This document shows positions 16,750-25,054 of a DNA stretch of 64,000 bases, in pieces. The stretch is from Limnospira platensis (GTDB lineage Bacteria; Cyanobacteriota; Cyanobacteriia; Cyanobacteriales; Microcoleaceae), in the NCBI RefSeq assembly GCF_046480435.1, contig NZ_PKGC01000050.1; one strand, written 5' to 3'. The translations under genes were made by a program, and so were the position numbers. Each line of letters opens with the position of its first letter. Positions within the stretch are counted from its first letter, which is position 1. The notes under the pieces are model-generated. The model was given only the letters and a program-made list of their open reading frames with translations. It was not told the DNA's origin and did no database searches.

Positions 16750-18690
16750 TTAATAATTTAAATTTAAATCATTCATCATCTCTAAAACCTGTTCAATAGC
16801 TACTGATTGCTGATTAATATTGAGAGAAATAGTCTGAGAATTTTCTACTATACTGTTAATCCCATTAACCACCTCATTAAATCCGGTTTTACTTTCCTCT
16901 GTGACTCGGACTGTAGAACTCATCGCTTTTTGAATATCATGTACTAAATTGTTAATTTCTGCTGCTGAGGATTTACTTTGATCAGCCAGTTTCCGAATTT
17001 CATTGGCGATCACATTAAATCCTTGTCCACTATTCTGGTCAGCTTGTACCGCCTCAACTGCAGCATTTAAAGCCAATATATTAGTTTGATTAGCTAAATT
17101 ACTGACTATAGTAGATATTAAGCCAATTTTGACAATTTTATTACTTAAATCCGAGATTTTATAGGCAAGTTTATTCACCGTTTCTTGTAAGCCATCCTGG
17201 CAATAATTATCATCAGATTCCCGATAACCTTTAATCAAATATAATACCTGTTTAGCCGCTAATGCTGCCTTAGAAGCCTGTTCAGCGGAACCCCTAGCTG
17301 AACTGTTTAACTCATTCATAGTTATAGTGACTGAATGCACTAACATTTTCTGATTTTGTAGTGTTCCTTGTAATTCTTGACTTCTGGTAGATATCTCAGC
17401 AGCCATGAGGTTAAAAGAGTGAGCCAAACAACCTAGTTCATCCTGTGTATTATCTGGAATAGACACATTATAATTACCTGCCGAAATTTTCTGAGTCCCA
17501 TTAATTAGTTGTTGCAATGGTGCAGATACTTGTCGTTTTAAAACCACCCAAACTAGGAGCATTAATGATAATAGTAAAATTACTTCAATCAGGATATTTG
17601 CTAACACAAAATTTACGGATTTTTTTATTAAAATTGACCGAGGAAAAACAGTTACAAAATACCAGTCAATACCCGGCATTTGGCGAAAAACCAGGTATTG
17701 ATTATCTTCATAATTAGGTATTATGTATTGATTTGGGGGAGCATTTGTAACTAATTTAAATATATTCATTAAGTTACTATCCTGCAAATTTTGGATCTTA
17801 ACCGTGGTAGTGCTATCTTGAATTTTATCTATTAAGTGGGGATGAGCGATTAACTGACCATCCCCTCTAAAAATTAGGTTATATCCTCCTTCAATATGCA
17901 CATTAACTGTTCTTTCGATTAACTGATTTAGGGTGATGTCATGACCAAGAGTTCCTATGGTTTGACCATTATAATCAACGGGGGTTGAAGCCGTGACTAA
18001 CCAAAGCTGACTAACTGGTTCATAATAAGGTGTAGTCCAAACGGTTTTTCTTTCCGGGTTATTCTCAGGAGTGGCGACTAAATACTCTGGTTTTTGGGGC
18101 ATATAAAAGTTAGCATCAGCTTCTTTAACATAATTAGGAACTTCCGGCCAATAAACAATTGTAATATTCTCCGGGGTCATAATGAAGGTACTATCAAAAC
18201 GATTATGCCACGCCCTCCCGTAGGATTCGATTAACCTTTGTAAATCAATGACTTTCCGACGAATTTCTGGGGTGATTTCTAAGGATTTATCAATATACAC
18301 TCCCGCCTGGCGTTCACCATCAAAATTGACAGGGTTGTTACGGATAACCCCGTCCGGGTATCGGATGAATAAATTATTAAATTCCTCTTCTAAATTAGCG
18401 GGGGATGGTTGTGCAAATTCCCTCAGAATTTCGGCTTTCAGGATAGCATGATTATCAACCGCTAAATCAAAGATTTGCTGTTCTCTGGCTACTCTTTCCA
18501 CCACAGACTCTTCTAGTTGCGTTAATTTCTGATTTCTCAATGCTGATATCGCTTGCATATAATTAGCGATCGCACTACCTGTCACTATTAAAACTGCACA
18601 TACAGTAATCTGAAATAAGGTTTTTCTGGTCAGAGAACCTTTGGGGGAAAACTGCGATTCCGGGTGATTTTTGCCATGGGAGTTTAACAT
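16750..18690 (-). CDS. Methyl-accepting chemotaxis protein with dCache sensor
   Basis: The 646-residue receptor has a cytoplasmic N terminus, TM1 (about 23-45), a large extracytoplasmic dCache-like region (about 60-345; contains WLVTASTPV and GTLGHDITL), TM2 (about 358-382), HAMP (about 383-435) and a signalling domain. The hairpin tip reads VSNLANQTNILALNAAVEAV, a recognisable but divergent version of the MCP consensus, followed by GFNVIANEIRKLADQS. It would sense a small ligand and act on a CheA-type kinase, perhaps in gliding or pilus-based motility. No che genes are adjacent. Confidence 0.9.
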   Translation of the reverse strand: MLNSHGKNHPESQFSPKGSLTRKTLFQITVCAVLIVTGSAIANYMQAISALRNQKLTQLEESVVERVAREQQIFDLAVDNHAILKAEILREFAQPSPANLEEEFNNLFIRYPDGVIRNNPVNFDGERQAGVYIDKSLEITPEIRRKVIDLQRLIESYGRAWHNRFDSTFIMTPENITIVYWPEVPNYVKEADANFYMPQKPEYLVATPENNPERKTVWTTPYYEPVSQLWLVTASTPVDYNGQTIGTLGHDITLNQLIERTVNVHIEGGYNLIFRGDGQLIAHPHLIDKIQDSTTTVKIQNLQDSNLMNIFKLVTNAPPNQYIIPNYEDNQYLVFRQMPGIDWYFVTVFPRSILIKKSVNFVLANILIEVILLLSLMLLVWVVLKRQVSAPLQQLINGTQKISAGNYNVSIPDNTQDELGCLAHSFNLMAAEISTRSQELQGTLQNQKMLVHSVTITMNELNSSARGSAEQASKAALAAKQVLYLIKGYRESDDNYCQDGLQETVNKLAYKISDLSNKIVKIGLISTIVSNLANQTNILALNAAVEAVQADQNSGQGFNVIANEIRKLADQSKSSAAEINNLVHDIQKAMSSTVRVTEESKTGFNEVVNGINSIVENSQTISLNINQQSVAIEQVLEMMNDLNLNY

Positions 18691-18833
18691 AATTATATGA
18701 ATTGATTAAGGATTGAGGGTGCTGTGATCATCTACTATGATTATATCATAACAATTATGTAGGGTTTGTCCTAGTGCTGCTCTAAATATGTAAAATTTTG
18801 GTAAAATTGGCTCAACCGAGTTATCAGTCTGTA

Positions 18834-19445
18834 TTAATTCCATGTAGGCTGAAAGGCTATGATTACATCCATGGCCCGCCTGAGACTAGCAGAATTAACC
18901 TTAGCCCCTTCTATTGCCCATGATTCTTGTACAAACTTAATCAGTGGATTATTATAATCTTTACCGACTTTGGCAGTGCTTTCTGCTGGGGGTACAATGG
19001 CATCTTTTAAGGCTTTTTTTCTGCATCTACGACAGAGGTTGATTAAATACTGTTTCGGGTCGTCTATATCATCAACATCCGTGGTAATCAAATTAGGTGA
19101 AATACCTAAAAATTTAGCAAATCCTTCTCGGTCAGCCAGTCACCACGATTCTACTTCTTTCACAGCTACTCTAAAAAGCAGGTTAGGATGTTTGGGCTGA
19201 GATTTTAACCATTCATTAATAATCGCCAATGGACATTCAGATTTATCTAAATCAGTTAAGACTAAATAAGCCATTCCTTTGGCTGCATTATTAAATCCGC
19301 ACAAGTTTTTTTTGAGATAACCATATCCGTTTTTGTGAAAACAATGACCAATCAAAAAAGGACGTTGAGAATGCTGAATCATTTTTTTTAACACAGCCTC
19401 ACTCAGGATATCTTCACAGGCTAAATTAATGGGAATATCTGTCAT
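18834..19445 (-). pseudogene. Toprim-like (DUF4276-type) partner gene interrupted by an in-frame UGA
   Basis: One frame runs from ATG 19445 to TAA 18834-18836, with a single TGA at 19140-19142. Before it: NLACEDILSE (Toprim-like Glu) and VLTDLDKSECP (Asp-x-Asp), then AVKEVESW. After it, in the same frame: LADREGFAKFLGIS and VGKDYNNPLIKFVQESW. In DUF4276-type proteins the join normally reads ESWLLAD, so the stop replaces one leucine codon, a one-base TTA to TGA change. The gene starts 10 bp after the ATPase stop. Either it is inactivated or the base is an error; the reading frame is otherwise undamaged. Confidence 0.75.
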
Positions 19446-19455
19446 TGATATCAAC

Positions 19456-20604
19456 TTATTGGAATAAACTTAGTTGTTGAATTTGAGGGGGGACTGTCTG
19501 AGGTAATGCAGCATCTGCTATAGTTAAACCTCCTTCTAATAGCAGTCTAATGTTGTCATCACTAGAAGCTATTTTAACTTCGGTTCCCTCCGGCTTAGGT
19601 ATCATTAAGATAACTTCTTGGCCACCAATACCCTGGTCTGAAAGTAAATCGGCACTATGGGTAGTAATAATAACTTGCCGTTTTTTGGATCGTTGTAGTC
19701 GATAAATTAGGGGAGGTAGCTGGTTAATAATTCCCGAATTTAATGATAATTCTGGTTCTTCTAGTAATAACAAGGAATCGGATTCTAACAAAGACCATAG
19801 TAGTCCAATGAGTCTTAATGTACCATCAGAAAATTGGTCTTCCCTTTGTTTTCCGGCTTGGGGTCGCCAATGTTCATAAATAGCCTCTAAATGAGGGACA
19901 CCCATTTCGTCTTTAGTATCGGTTAAATTTTTTAACTGGGGTACGGCTAACTTGAGGGCTTCTTCAATTTTTTTTAGTCGTGATTTGCGGGTTTTTTCTG
20001 ATGTCTTGGCTACCCTTTCTAAAAAAGTTCTGCCAAAGGGATCTTCGAAAAGTCCGGGGGTAGCAAATGCTTCGGGGTGGCGAACCAATTGGGGAATTAT
20101 ATGTAAGTATAAAATCGATTCTAAAAATTTGGCAATGTCTCGAAATTGGGCATTGGCATTAATTTGTTCTAAATAGGTTTGGGTAAGTCTTAACTCATCT
20201 CGTTGATCATCTCCATCAGGTCGATTGATAATTTGTTGGTGGTGATGCCAGACTCTTTCATAGGCAATAATTGGTTCATTTTTGCCACCTTTTCTCTGTT
20301 TAAATCCTATGGCATATTTCCAAAGGGGTGCTGTGGCATTTGGTTGGGATAGGTGAATTTCGATTTCTACATTAGGATAACGGCGGGCGGAAAGACTCCG
20401 AATTTTAGAAACTCCACCTCGATCGCCTACGGCTTTTTGGAGACCGCCGCCGGGTTTGGCTAAATCCCTTAAAAATCTGAAAGCATCGAGAAAGTTGGAC
20501 TTACCGCAGGCGTTGGGACCGACTATAAATATACGATCGCATAAGTCCACCTCAACGGCACGAAAGTTGCGCCAATTTTTCAGGATTATGTGTGATATGA
20601 TCAT
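19456..20604 (-). CDS. RecF/AAA_21-type ATPase, second ATPase-Toprim module
   Basis: The 382-residue protein starts MIISHIILKNWRNFRAVEVD and has Walker A GPNACGKSN (29-37), a signature-like QFSDGTLRLIGLLW, Walker B LLLLEEPELSL and switch motif IITTHSADLL. All ATPase motifs are intact. It is followed by a DUF4276-type gene, a frequent pairing in defence-island and mobile contexts, so an anti-phage or plasmid role is plausible but unproven. Only general fold similarity links it to the ATPase at 8058; their sequences and partners differ clearly. ATG at 20604 matches the family start. Confidence 0.85.
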   Translation of the reverse strand: MIISHIILKNWRNFRAVEVDLCDRIFIVGPNACGKSNFLDAFRFLRDLAKPGGGLQKAVGDRGGVSKIRSLSARRYPNVEIEIHLSQPNATAPLWKYAIGFKQRKGGKNEPIIAYERVWHHHQQIINRPDGDDQRDELRLTQTYLEQINANAQFRDIAKFLESILYLHIIPQLVRHPEAFATPGLFEDPFGRTFLERVAKTSEKTRKSRLKKIEEALKLAVPQLKNLTDTKDEMGVPHLEAIYEHWRPQAGKQREDQFSDGTLRLIGLLWSLLESDSLLLLEEPELSLNSGIINQLPPLIYRLQRSKKRQVIITTHSADLLSDQGIGGQEVILMIPKPEGTEVKIASSDDNIRLLLEGGLTIADAALPQTVPPQIQQLSLFQ

Positions 20605-20742
20605 GTAAATTACCGTAATTTTAGCTATAGTATAACTGAATATATCTCTGGTGTTCGGATAATCGGGGAGTGTGGCGACTGCTCAAATTAGTCAAAACTT
20701 GCTAAAATCGCAGTTATCAGAACACTTATCAAGACATTGGCT

Positions 20743-21246
20743 ATGGAAAATAATCTAAATACAAACATCAGTCCCACTTCTATCCAACAAGAAGATGCCC
20801 AAGAAATTCTACAAATTGCTATGGCTCGCAGTCAAGAAACTGGGGAACTCACCCGCACCCAGTTGGAGGAAATGGCAATGGAGTTGGGAATTAGCTCGGA
20901 AAATTTACAGGCGGCGGAATTAGAATGGCAGACTCGGAAAGTGGAGTTAACCGAAAAACAGGTATTTAATCAGGAACGTCGGCAAAAATTACGGCAAGAT
21001 GCTGTTAAATATGCGATCGTTAACTCTTTCCTAATTTTATTAAATCTGGTGACTACCCAGGGTATGGCTTTTGCTTTAACGATCGCTTTATTATGGGGTC
21101 TAGGATTGAGTTTGCAAGCCTGGAAAGCCTATCAAACTCAGGGAGAAGCATACGATAAAGACTTTGCTAAATGGCGGATCAAAAAGCAGCTAGGAAACTC
21201 CCTAGGAATCATTGCAGGTCGCGTCATTAAGGGCATTCAATCATAA
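20743..21246 (+). CDS. 2TM domain protein
   Basis: The 167-residue protein has an N-terminal soluble helical region (AQEILQIAMARSQETGEL, ELGISSENLQAAELEWQ) and then two closely spaced transmembrane helices (about 95-112 and 114-132) ending in a basic tail. This is the 2TM/DUF1707-like layout common in cyanobacteria. Its function is unknown. I chose ATG 20743 over TTG 20737. It is divergent from the ATPase gene and followed by a G-rich tract and rpmF. Confidence 0.7.
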   Translation: MENNLNTNISPTSIQQEDAQEILQIAMARSQETGELTRTQLEEMAMELGISSENLQAAELEWQTRKVELTEKQVFNQERRQKLRQDAVKYAIVNSFLILLNLVTTQGMAFALTIALLWGLGLSLQAWKAYQTQGEAYDKDFAKWRIKKQLGNSLGIIAGRVIKGIQS

Positions 21247-21282
21247 TAGTTATCAATTAATTGGGTGTTGGGGTTTAGCTGA

Positions 21283-21307
21283 GGGGTTGGGGGTTGGGGG
21301 TTGGGGG
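21283..21307 (+). other. G-quadruplex-forming tract upstream of rpmF
   Basis: Four runs of 4-5 G separated by TT (21283-21286, 21289-21293, 21296-21300, 21303-21307) make a strong intramolecular G4 motif on the coding strand, 80 bp before the rpmF start. It is also a short (GGGGGTT)n tandem repeat prone to length change. Confidence 0.6.
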
Positions 21308-21387
21308 TTGAGTGTAGCCGATACCATATTGTCGCCGAATGTGATATAATCAGAGTTTGTCTTGTTAAATTTGAGTTTAATCTGGTC

Positions 21388-21564
21388 ATGGCTGTTCCAA
21401 AGAAACGAACCTCTAAATCCAAGCGGAATATGCGAAAAGCGACTTGGAAGCGCAAAGCTAGAGTCCAAGCCGAAAAAGCCTTATCCCTAGGTAAATCGGT
21501 CCTTACAGGTCGGTCTGCAAGTTTCGTCTATCCGACAGATGATGAGGAGGGCGACGAGGAATAA
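21388..21564 (+). CDS. rpmF: 50S ribosomal protein L32
   Basis: The 58-residue protein begins MAVPKKRTSKSKRNMRKATW, diagnostic for bL32, with the usual basic composition and an acidic DDEEGDEE tail common in cyanobacteria. The cysteine-bearing zinc-ribbon positions seen in some L32 proteins are absent, as in other cyanobacterial forms. An open upstream extension to 21301 reads nonsense and is rejected. A G4-forming tract sits 80 bp upstream and a bidirectional terminator follows. Confidence 0.97.
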   Translation: MAVPKKRTSKSKRNMRKATWKRKARVQAEKALSLGKSVLTGRSASFVYPTDDEEGDEE

Positions 21565-21582
21565 CCCGGGGATGTTGGTTGA

Positions 21583-21618
21583 AAAGCCGGATGTCAGTTT
21601 TTGTTGATGTCCGGCTTT
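21583..21618. terminator. Bidirectional terminator between rpmF and queA
   Basis: AAAGCCGGA (21583-21591) pairs with TCCGGCTTT (21610-21618). T-rich sequence follows on the plus strand (GGGGTTATTTTT) and the A-rich left side gives T residues on the minus strand, so it can end both convergent genes. Confidence 0.75.
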
Positions 21619-21622
21619 GGGG

Positions 21623-22741
21623 TTATTTTTGAACGGCTGCTGGCAGAATCAACATGGCATCACCAAAAGAGTAAAAGCGATATCGGTTGCCGAAATCATT
21701 GGGTGGTTGTTCTAAGGCATCCTGATATAATTTCATGAGTCTTTCACGACCAATTAAAGCTGATACCAACATCAGTAAACTCGATCGCGGTAGGTGAAAA
21801 TTAGTAATCAGTCCATCAATGACCCGCCAGCGATAGCCGGGATAAATAAATAGGTTAATTTCGCCGCAGTAAGGTTGAATAGAGCGATCGCCAGAATTTT
21901 GGGCGGCTGCTATACCTTCCAAAGTCCGCACTACGGTAGTTCCCACGGCAATGATGCGACCACCACGGGCGCGGGTTTGATTGATTTTCTCGACGGTTTC
22001 GGGAGGCAATTCGACCCATTCGGCGTGCATTTGGTGGGTGGTAATATCCTCAACTTCCACGGGACGAAAAGTTCCTAAGCCCACATGAAGGGTGACGAAA
22101 GCGTGATCAATGTGTTGCTGAGAGAGTCTTTGAAATAGTTGTTCTGTAAAGTGTAACCCGGCTGTAGGTGCGGCCACGGCCCCAGGGCGATCGCCATAAA
22201 TAGTTTGATACTGTTCGGCTAAAGCCTGAGAATCAGTAACATAGGGAGGAAAAGGGATTTCGCCAAATTGATCTAAAATAGAAACCAAAGATTGGCCTTG
22301 GGGAACCTCAAACTTGAGCAACCTTCCGCCCGTACTGGGGTTAGTATCGATAACGGTAGCATAAAGTATTTCGCCGCCAGATTTGGACTGAAACTCGAGG
22401 CGATCGCCTATCTTAAACCGTTTTCCGGGCTTGACCAAAGCTAACCAACAGTTTGGGGCTTGCTCCTGTAGCAATAAAATCTCGATCGCCGCCGATCGAC
22501 TCTTGCGACCGTAGAGACGGGCGGGGAGTACGCGGGTATTATTGAGAATCAGTAAATCCTGTGGTTGTAATAAATCTGGTAAATCCCGAAATAAACGGTG
22601 TTGATGGGACTGGGGCGAATCCACCACTAACAGGCGGGATGAGTCCCTAGGGATTACTGGATTTTGAGCGATGCGATCGGGAGGTAATTCATAATCATAC
22701 CCCTGCAAAGTTCTATCTAATTTGTCCACTACTTCTGTCAT
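21623..22741 (-). CDS. queA: S-adenosylmethionine:tRNA ribosyltransferase-isomerase
   Basis: QueA transfers and isomerises the ribosyl group of SAM onto preQ1-tRNA to make epoxyqueuosine at the wobble base. The 372-residue protein has YDYELPPDRIAQNP at its start, DSSRLLVV, LILNNTRVLPARLYG, the AAPTAGLHFT motif and HVGLGTFRPV. Length is normal. I placed the start at ATG 22741; the frame stays open upstream to 22948 but that extension has no family similarity. It is convergent with rpmF. Confidence 0.96.
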   Translation of the reverse strand: MTEVVDKLDRTLQGYDYELPPDRIAQNPVIPRDSSRLLVVDSPQSHQHRLFRDLPDLLQPQDLLILNNTRVLPARLYGRKSRSAAIEILLLQEQAPNCWLALVKPGKRFKIGDRLEFQSKSGGEILYATVIDTNPSTGGRLLKFEVPQGQSLVSILDQFGEIPFPPYVTDSQALAEQYQTIYGDRPGAVAAPTAGLHFTEQLFQRLSQQHIDHAFVTLHVGLGTFRPVEVEDITTHQMHAEWVELPPETVEKINQTRARGGRIIAVGTTVVRTLEGIAAAQNSGDRSIQPYCGEINLFIYPGYRWRVIDGLITNFHLPRSSLLMLVSALIGRERLMKLYQDALEQPPNDFGNRYRFYSFGDAMLILPAAVQK

Positions 22742-23080
22742 TCCCAACACTAAAATCGCGCTTTCTGAGGTAAACTTGGGTATAATCCCCCAGATCAGAA
22801 CGGGTAATTTTCCCCTATTAAAAGGGGTAATATCCCGCAATGATATAAGTATAGCCTTGTCAAAATAGGAAATACAGAACAGGGGATAAGGAAAACTGGA
22901 ACAGGGGGTAAGGAATTTTTCTGAAAGCCTGCGGCTGACAGCTAACACCGGACACTCGAAAGCTAGTAACCGATACCCTGATCACTATTGGGTTACCACC
23001 GCAGCAGGTAACAAGTCCTTAACCATTTAGGAGTTGCAAGCGGGTGGGGGGAGACAGGAAGACGCGGGAGAAACAATGGA
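22742..23080. other. Intergenic region between queA and a hypothetical gene
   Basis: About 340 bp with no convincing gene. The queA frame remains open through much of it on the minus strand without recognisable similarity. It must hold the divergent promoters of queA and the 23081 gene. I saw no tRNA or riboswitch. Confidence 0.4.
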
Positions 23081-23470
23081 ATGGAATATCTATACTACCT
23101 TGCCAACACGAGTTTAACACTGAGAGTTGTTGATTTTCTTAGGGGTCAGACTCACCTTCCGGTCAAGTTTATGACCGTGATTCATCAAATTGACGGCTGG
23201 ATCATCAAAGTTAAGATGAGTGAGTATTTAACGCCCCACCAACATGGTGATTTTAGGGCTTTTATGTACGAATTGGGGATTCCCTATGAACCGGACATTC
23301 GTATTCAGATGGCTTTGTGGGCTCTGGAAACTGGACAATCTCCCTTGAGTGTGATGCGTCGCTACCAGGTGGCGGTGGTTTCTCATGGTAGCCCAAATCG
23401 AGAGGATATTGAAACATTCCGCACTCAGTTTGTTAGGGGTCTGGGCTATTGTCCAGAGGCTTTAGCCTGA
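23081..23470 (+). CDS. Hypothetical protein
   Basis: The 129-residue soluble protein (MEYLYYLANTSLTLRVVDF...) has no signal peptide or transmembrane segment. It includes IDGWIIKVKMSEYLTP, LGIPYEPDIRIQMALWALE and FVRGLGYCPEALA, which look like a compact folded domain. I do not recognise the family. Several in-frame starts are close together; another ATG five bases upstream (23076) is in a different frame. It is convergent with the yraN gene. Confidence 0.6.
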   Translation: MEYLYYLANTSLTLRVVDFLRGQTHLPVKFMTVIHQIDGWIIKVKMSEYLTPHQHGDFRAFMYELGIPYEPDIRIQMALWALETGQSPLSVMRRYQVAVVSHGSPNREDIETFRTQFVRGLGYCPEALA

Positions 23471-23513
23471 GGTTTAACTTGATTGTTTTGCTGGAAGTTT
23501 CGCTAATGCACGC

Positions 23514-23951
23514 TCAGGAAAAGGCTGATTCGATATAGTCTTCTAGGGTAAGCTGATAGGCTTCTATATGAATGGATTTACCTGGTGTCACAATCTGAGG
23601 TGATGCTGCGATCGGGTTGTTTGTTGCTGGGTTCTGGTGTTGACATCTAACTAGGGCGACATCGAATCGACAAGGATGATTACTGAAATGGGGATGGGCG
23701 CTTAAAAAGTGTTCTGCGGTTCGGATCAGTTTGGCTTGTTTGGTCGCAGTAATGGCTAAAGCACCGTTTGCGTCCCAGTTTCCTCGACTGCGGGTTTTGA
23801 CTTCTACAAAAATTAGGGCGGTTTCTCGATGACCAATGAGGTCGATTTCTCCCCAACGACAATGATATTGATGGTATAAAATCTGCCAGCCCGTTTGTTG
23901 TAACCATTGTGCGACGAGTTGTTCTCCCAATGTTCCTATATGACGCGACAT
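23514..23951 (-). CDS. YraN family (UPF0102) endonuclease-like protein
   Basis: The 145-residue protein has the UPF0102 signature: GTLGEQLVAQWLQQTGW, CRWGEIDLIGHRETALIFVEVKTRS, and a final HPCRFDVALV. The acidic EID...EVK arrangement is a PD-(D/E)XK nuclease core and the family is predicted to act in DNA or Holliday-junction metabolism; function remains unproven. A proline/alanine-rich insertion (CQHQNPATNNPIAASP) near the C terminus is longer than usual. Its start faces the pentapeptide gene, with a possible divergent promoter in 23952-23996. Confidence 0.9.
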   Translation of the reverse strand: MSRHIGTLGEQLVAQWLQQTGWQILYHQYHCRWGEIDLIGHRETALIFVEVKTRSRGNWDANGALAITATKQAKLIRTAEHFLSAHPHFSNHPCRFDVALVRCQHQNPATNNPIAASPQIVTPGKSIHIEAYQLTLEDYIESAFS

Positions 23952-23996
23952 TACAGTAAACTCAATATAGATTTTTGGATAGATAGATCAAAAGGT

Positions 23997-24521
23997 ATGG
24001 GTTTCTCGTTTCCCAGGATAATCAATAGGACAATTCTCTCGCGTATAGCAGCGATCGCTTTAATTTTAGGGATGGGTTGGGGACTAATAGCTACTATTAC
24101 CACATCGCCGGCGATCGCGGAAAACTACGAAAAACGCAATCTGATAGGTGTGGACTTCTCAGGACAGGACCTCAAGGACTCCGAGTTTGATTTTGCTAAC
24201 CTACAGGGTAGCAATTTCAGTCATACCGACCTACGGGGAGTTAGCCTATTTGGGGCGAAAATGCAGGATGTTAACCTAGAGTCTGCTGATTTACGTTTTG
24301 CTACCCTAGACACGGCGCGGTTAGTTAGGGCTAATCTCACTAATGCTTTGCTGGAGGAAGCCTACGCCTACAATGCGGATTTCCGTGGGGCGATTATTAC
24401 TGGGGCTGATTTTACTGATGTCATGTTGCGTCGAGATCAGCAACAACTGCTTTGTGAAGTGGCGGACGGTACAAATCCAGTAACAGGACGCGATACCCGC
24501 GAGACTCTCTACTGCGATTGA
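23997..24521 (+). CDS. Secreted/thylakoid-lumen pentapeptide-repeat protein
   Basis: The 174-residue product has an N-terminal signal peptide (basic FPRIINR, hydrophobic AAIALILGMGWGLIATI, cleavage near SPAIAEN) and then A(D/N)LXX-type pentapeptide repeats (for example FANLQGSNFSHTDLRG, ADLRFATLDTARLVRANL), which build a right-handed beta-helix. It ends with a cysteine-containing cap (QQLLCEVADGTN, ETLYCD). Similar proteins lie in the thylakoid lumen; the role is unknown. The ATG at 23997 fits the signal peptide; an upstream open frame overlaps yraN and is rejected. Confidence 0.85.
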   Translation: MGFSFPRIINRTILSRIAAIALILGMGWGLIATITTSPAIAENYEKRNLIGVDFSGQDLKDSEFDFANLQGSNFSHTDLRGVSLFGAKMQDVNLESADLRFATLDTARLVRANLTNALLEEAYAYNADFRGAIITGADFTDVMLRRDQQQLLCEVADGTNPVTGRDTRETLYCD

Positions 24522-24632
24522 TTGACTTTCGATCAGCAGACCAAACAACAGGGATAACCTGAGAAGCCATTGCGAATCCTAGGTTATCTCCCGAAATTGC
24601 CGGGTTTTTGGCTGTCACTCAAAAAAGCTCTC

Positions 24633-24806
24633 CTAGTTGGCTTCCTGAGACAATAGTTCTTTCAGGTTGATTGTGGCGGCGACATCATCTGGGGTGGCTT
24701 GGGGGTGGCTTTTGCGCTTTGTGTAAGATACTAACGCGGGGATGGAGATACAGATAGCGCCGTTTACCAAAGCTAACAAAAGTCCGTAAGCTATATAATG
24801 ATCCAT
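24633..24806 (-). CDS. Small single-TM protein (57 aa)
   Basis: ATG at 24806 is preceded by an excellent ribosome-binding site (AGGAGG, 7 bp upstream). The 57-residue product has one N-terminal transmembrane helix (IAYGLLLALVNGAICISIPA), a basic KRK after it and a soluble tail ending LKELLSQEAN, suggesting N-out/C-in topology. Size and layout recall small subunits of photosynthetic or NDH complexes but I cannot match it to a named one. It is monocistronic; neighbours are convergent or distant. Confidence 0.7.
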   Translation of the reverse strand: MDHYIAYGLLLALVNGAICISIPALVSYTKRKSHPQATPDDVAATINLKELLSQEAN

Positions 24807-25054
24807 TAATACACCCTCCTAAACATCGGGTTGATATTTTTTCAATCATTATCACATTATGGATAGTGAAAAAGCAATGGTTTTAGGTAAGAATTACTTG
24901 TCAATCCCATAAGTTATCTCAATCAATCAATCAATGGTTATAGGGTGAGTATTTATACTTATTAATTGGGGTTGATTTCCGAGGATTTTAGTTGAATTAG
25001 CGGCTACTAAGATGCACTCAGTTTAGCTCAATTGGAGTATAGCACAGATGACTG

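Noticed and set aside
21301..21387. N-terminal extension of L32
   Set aside because: It reads MGVECSRYHIV..., unrelated to L32; the conserved protein starts at 21388.
22742..22948. N-terminal extension of queA
   Set aside because: Open frame but no similarity to QueA; ATG 22741 gives the family start.
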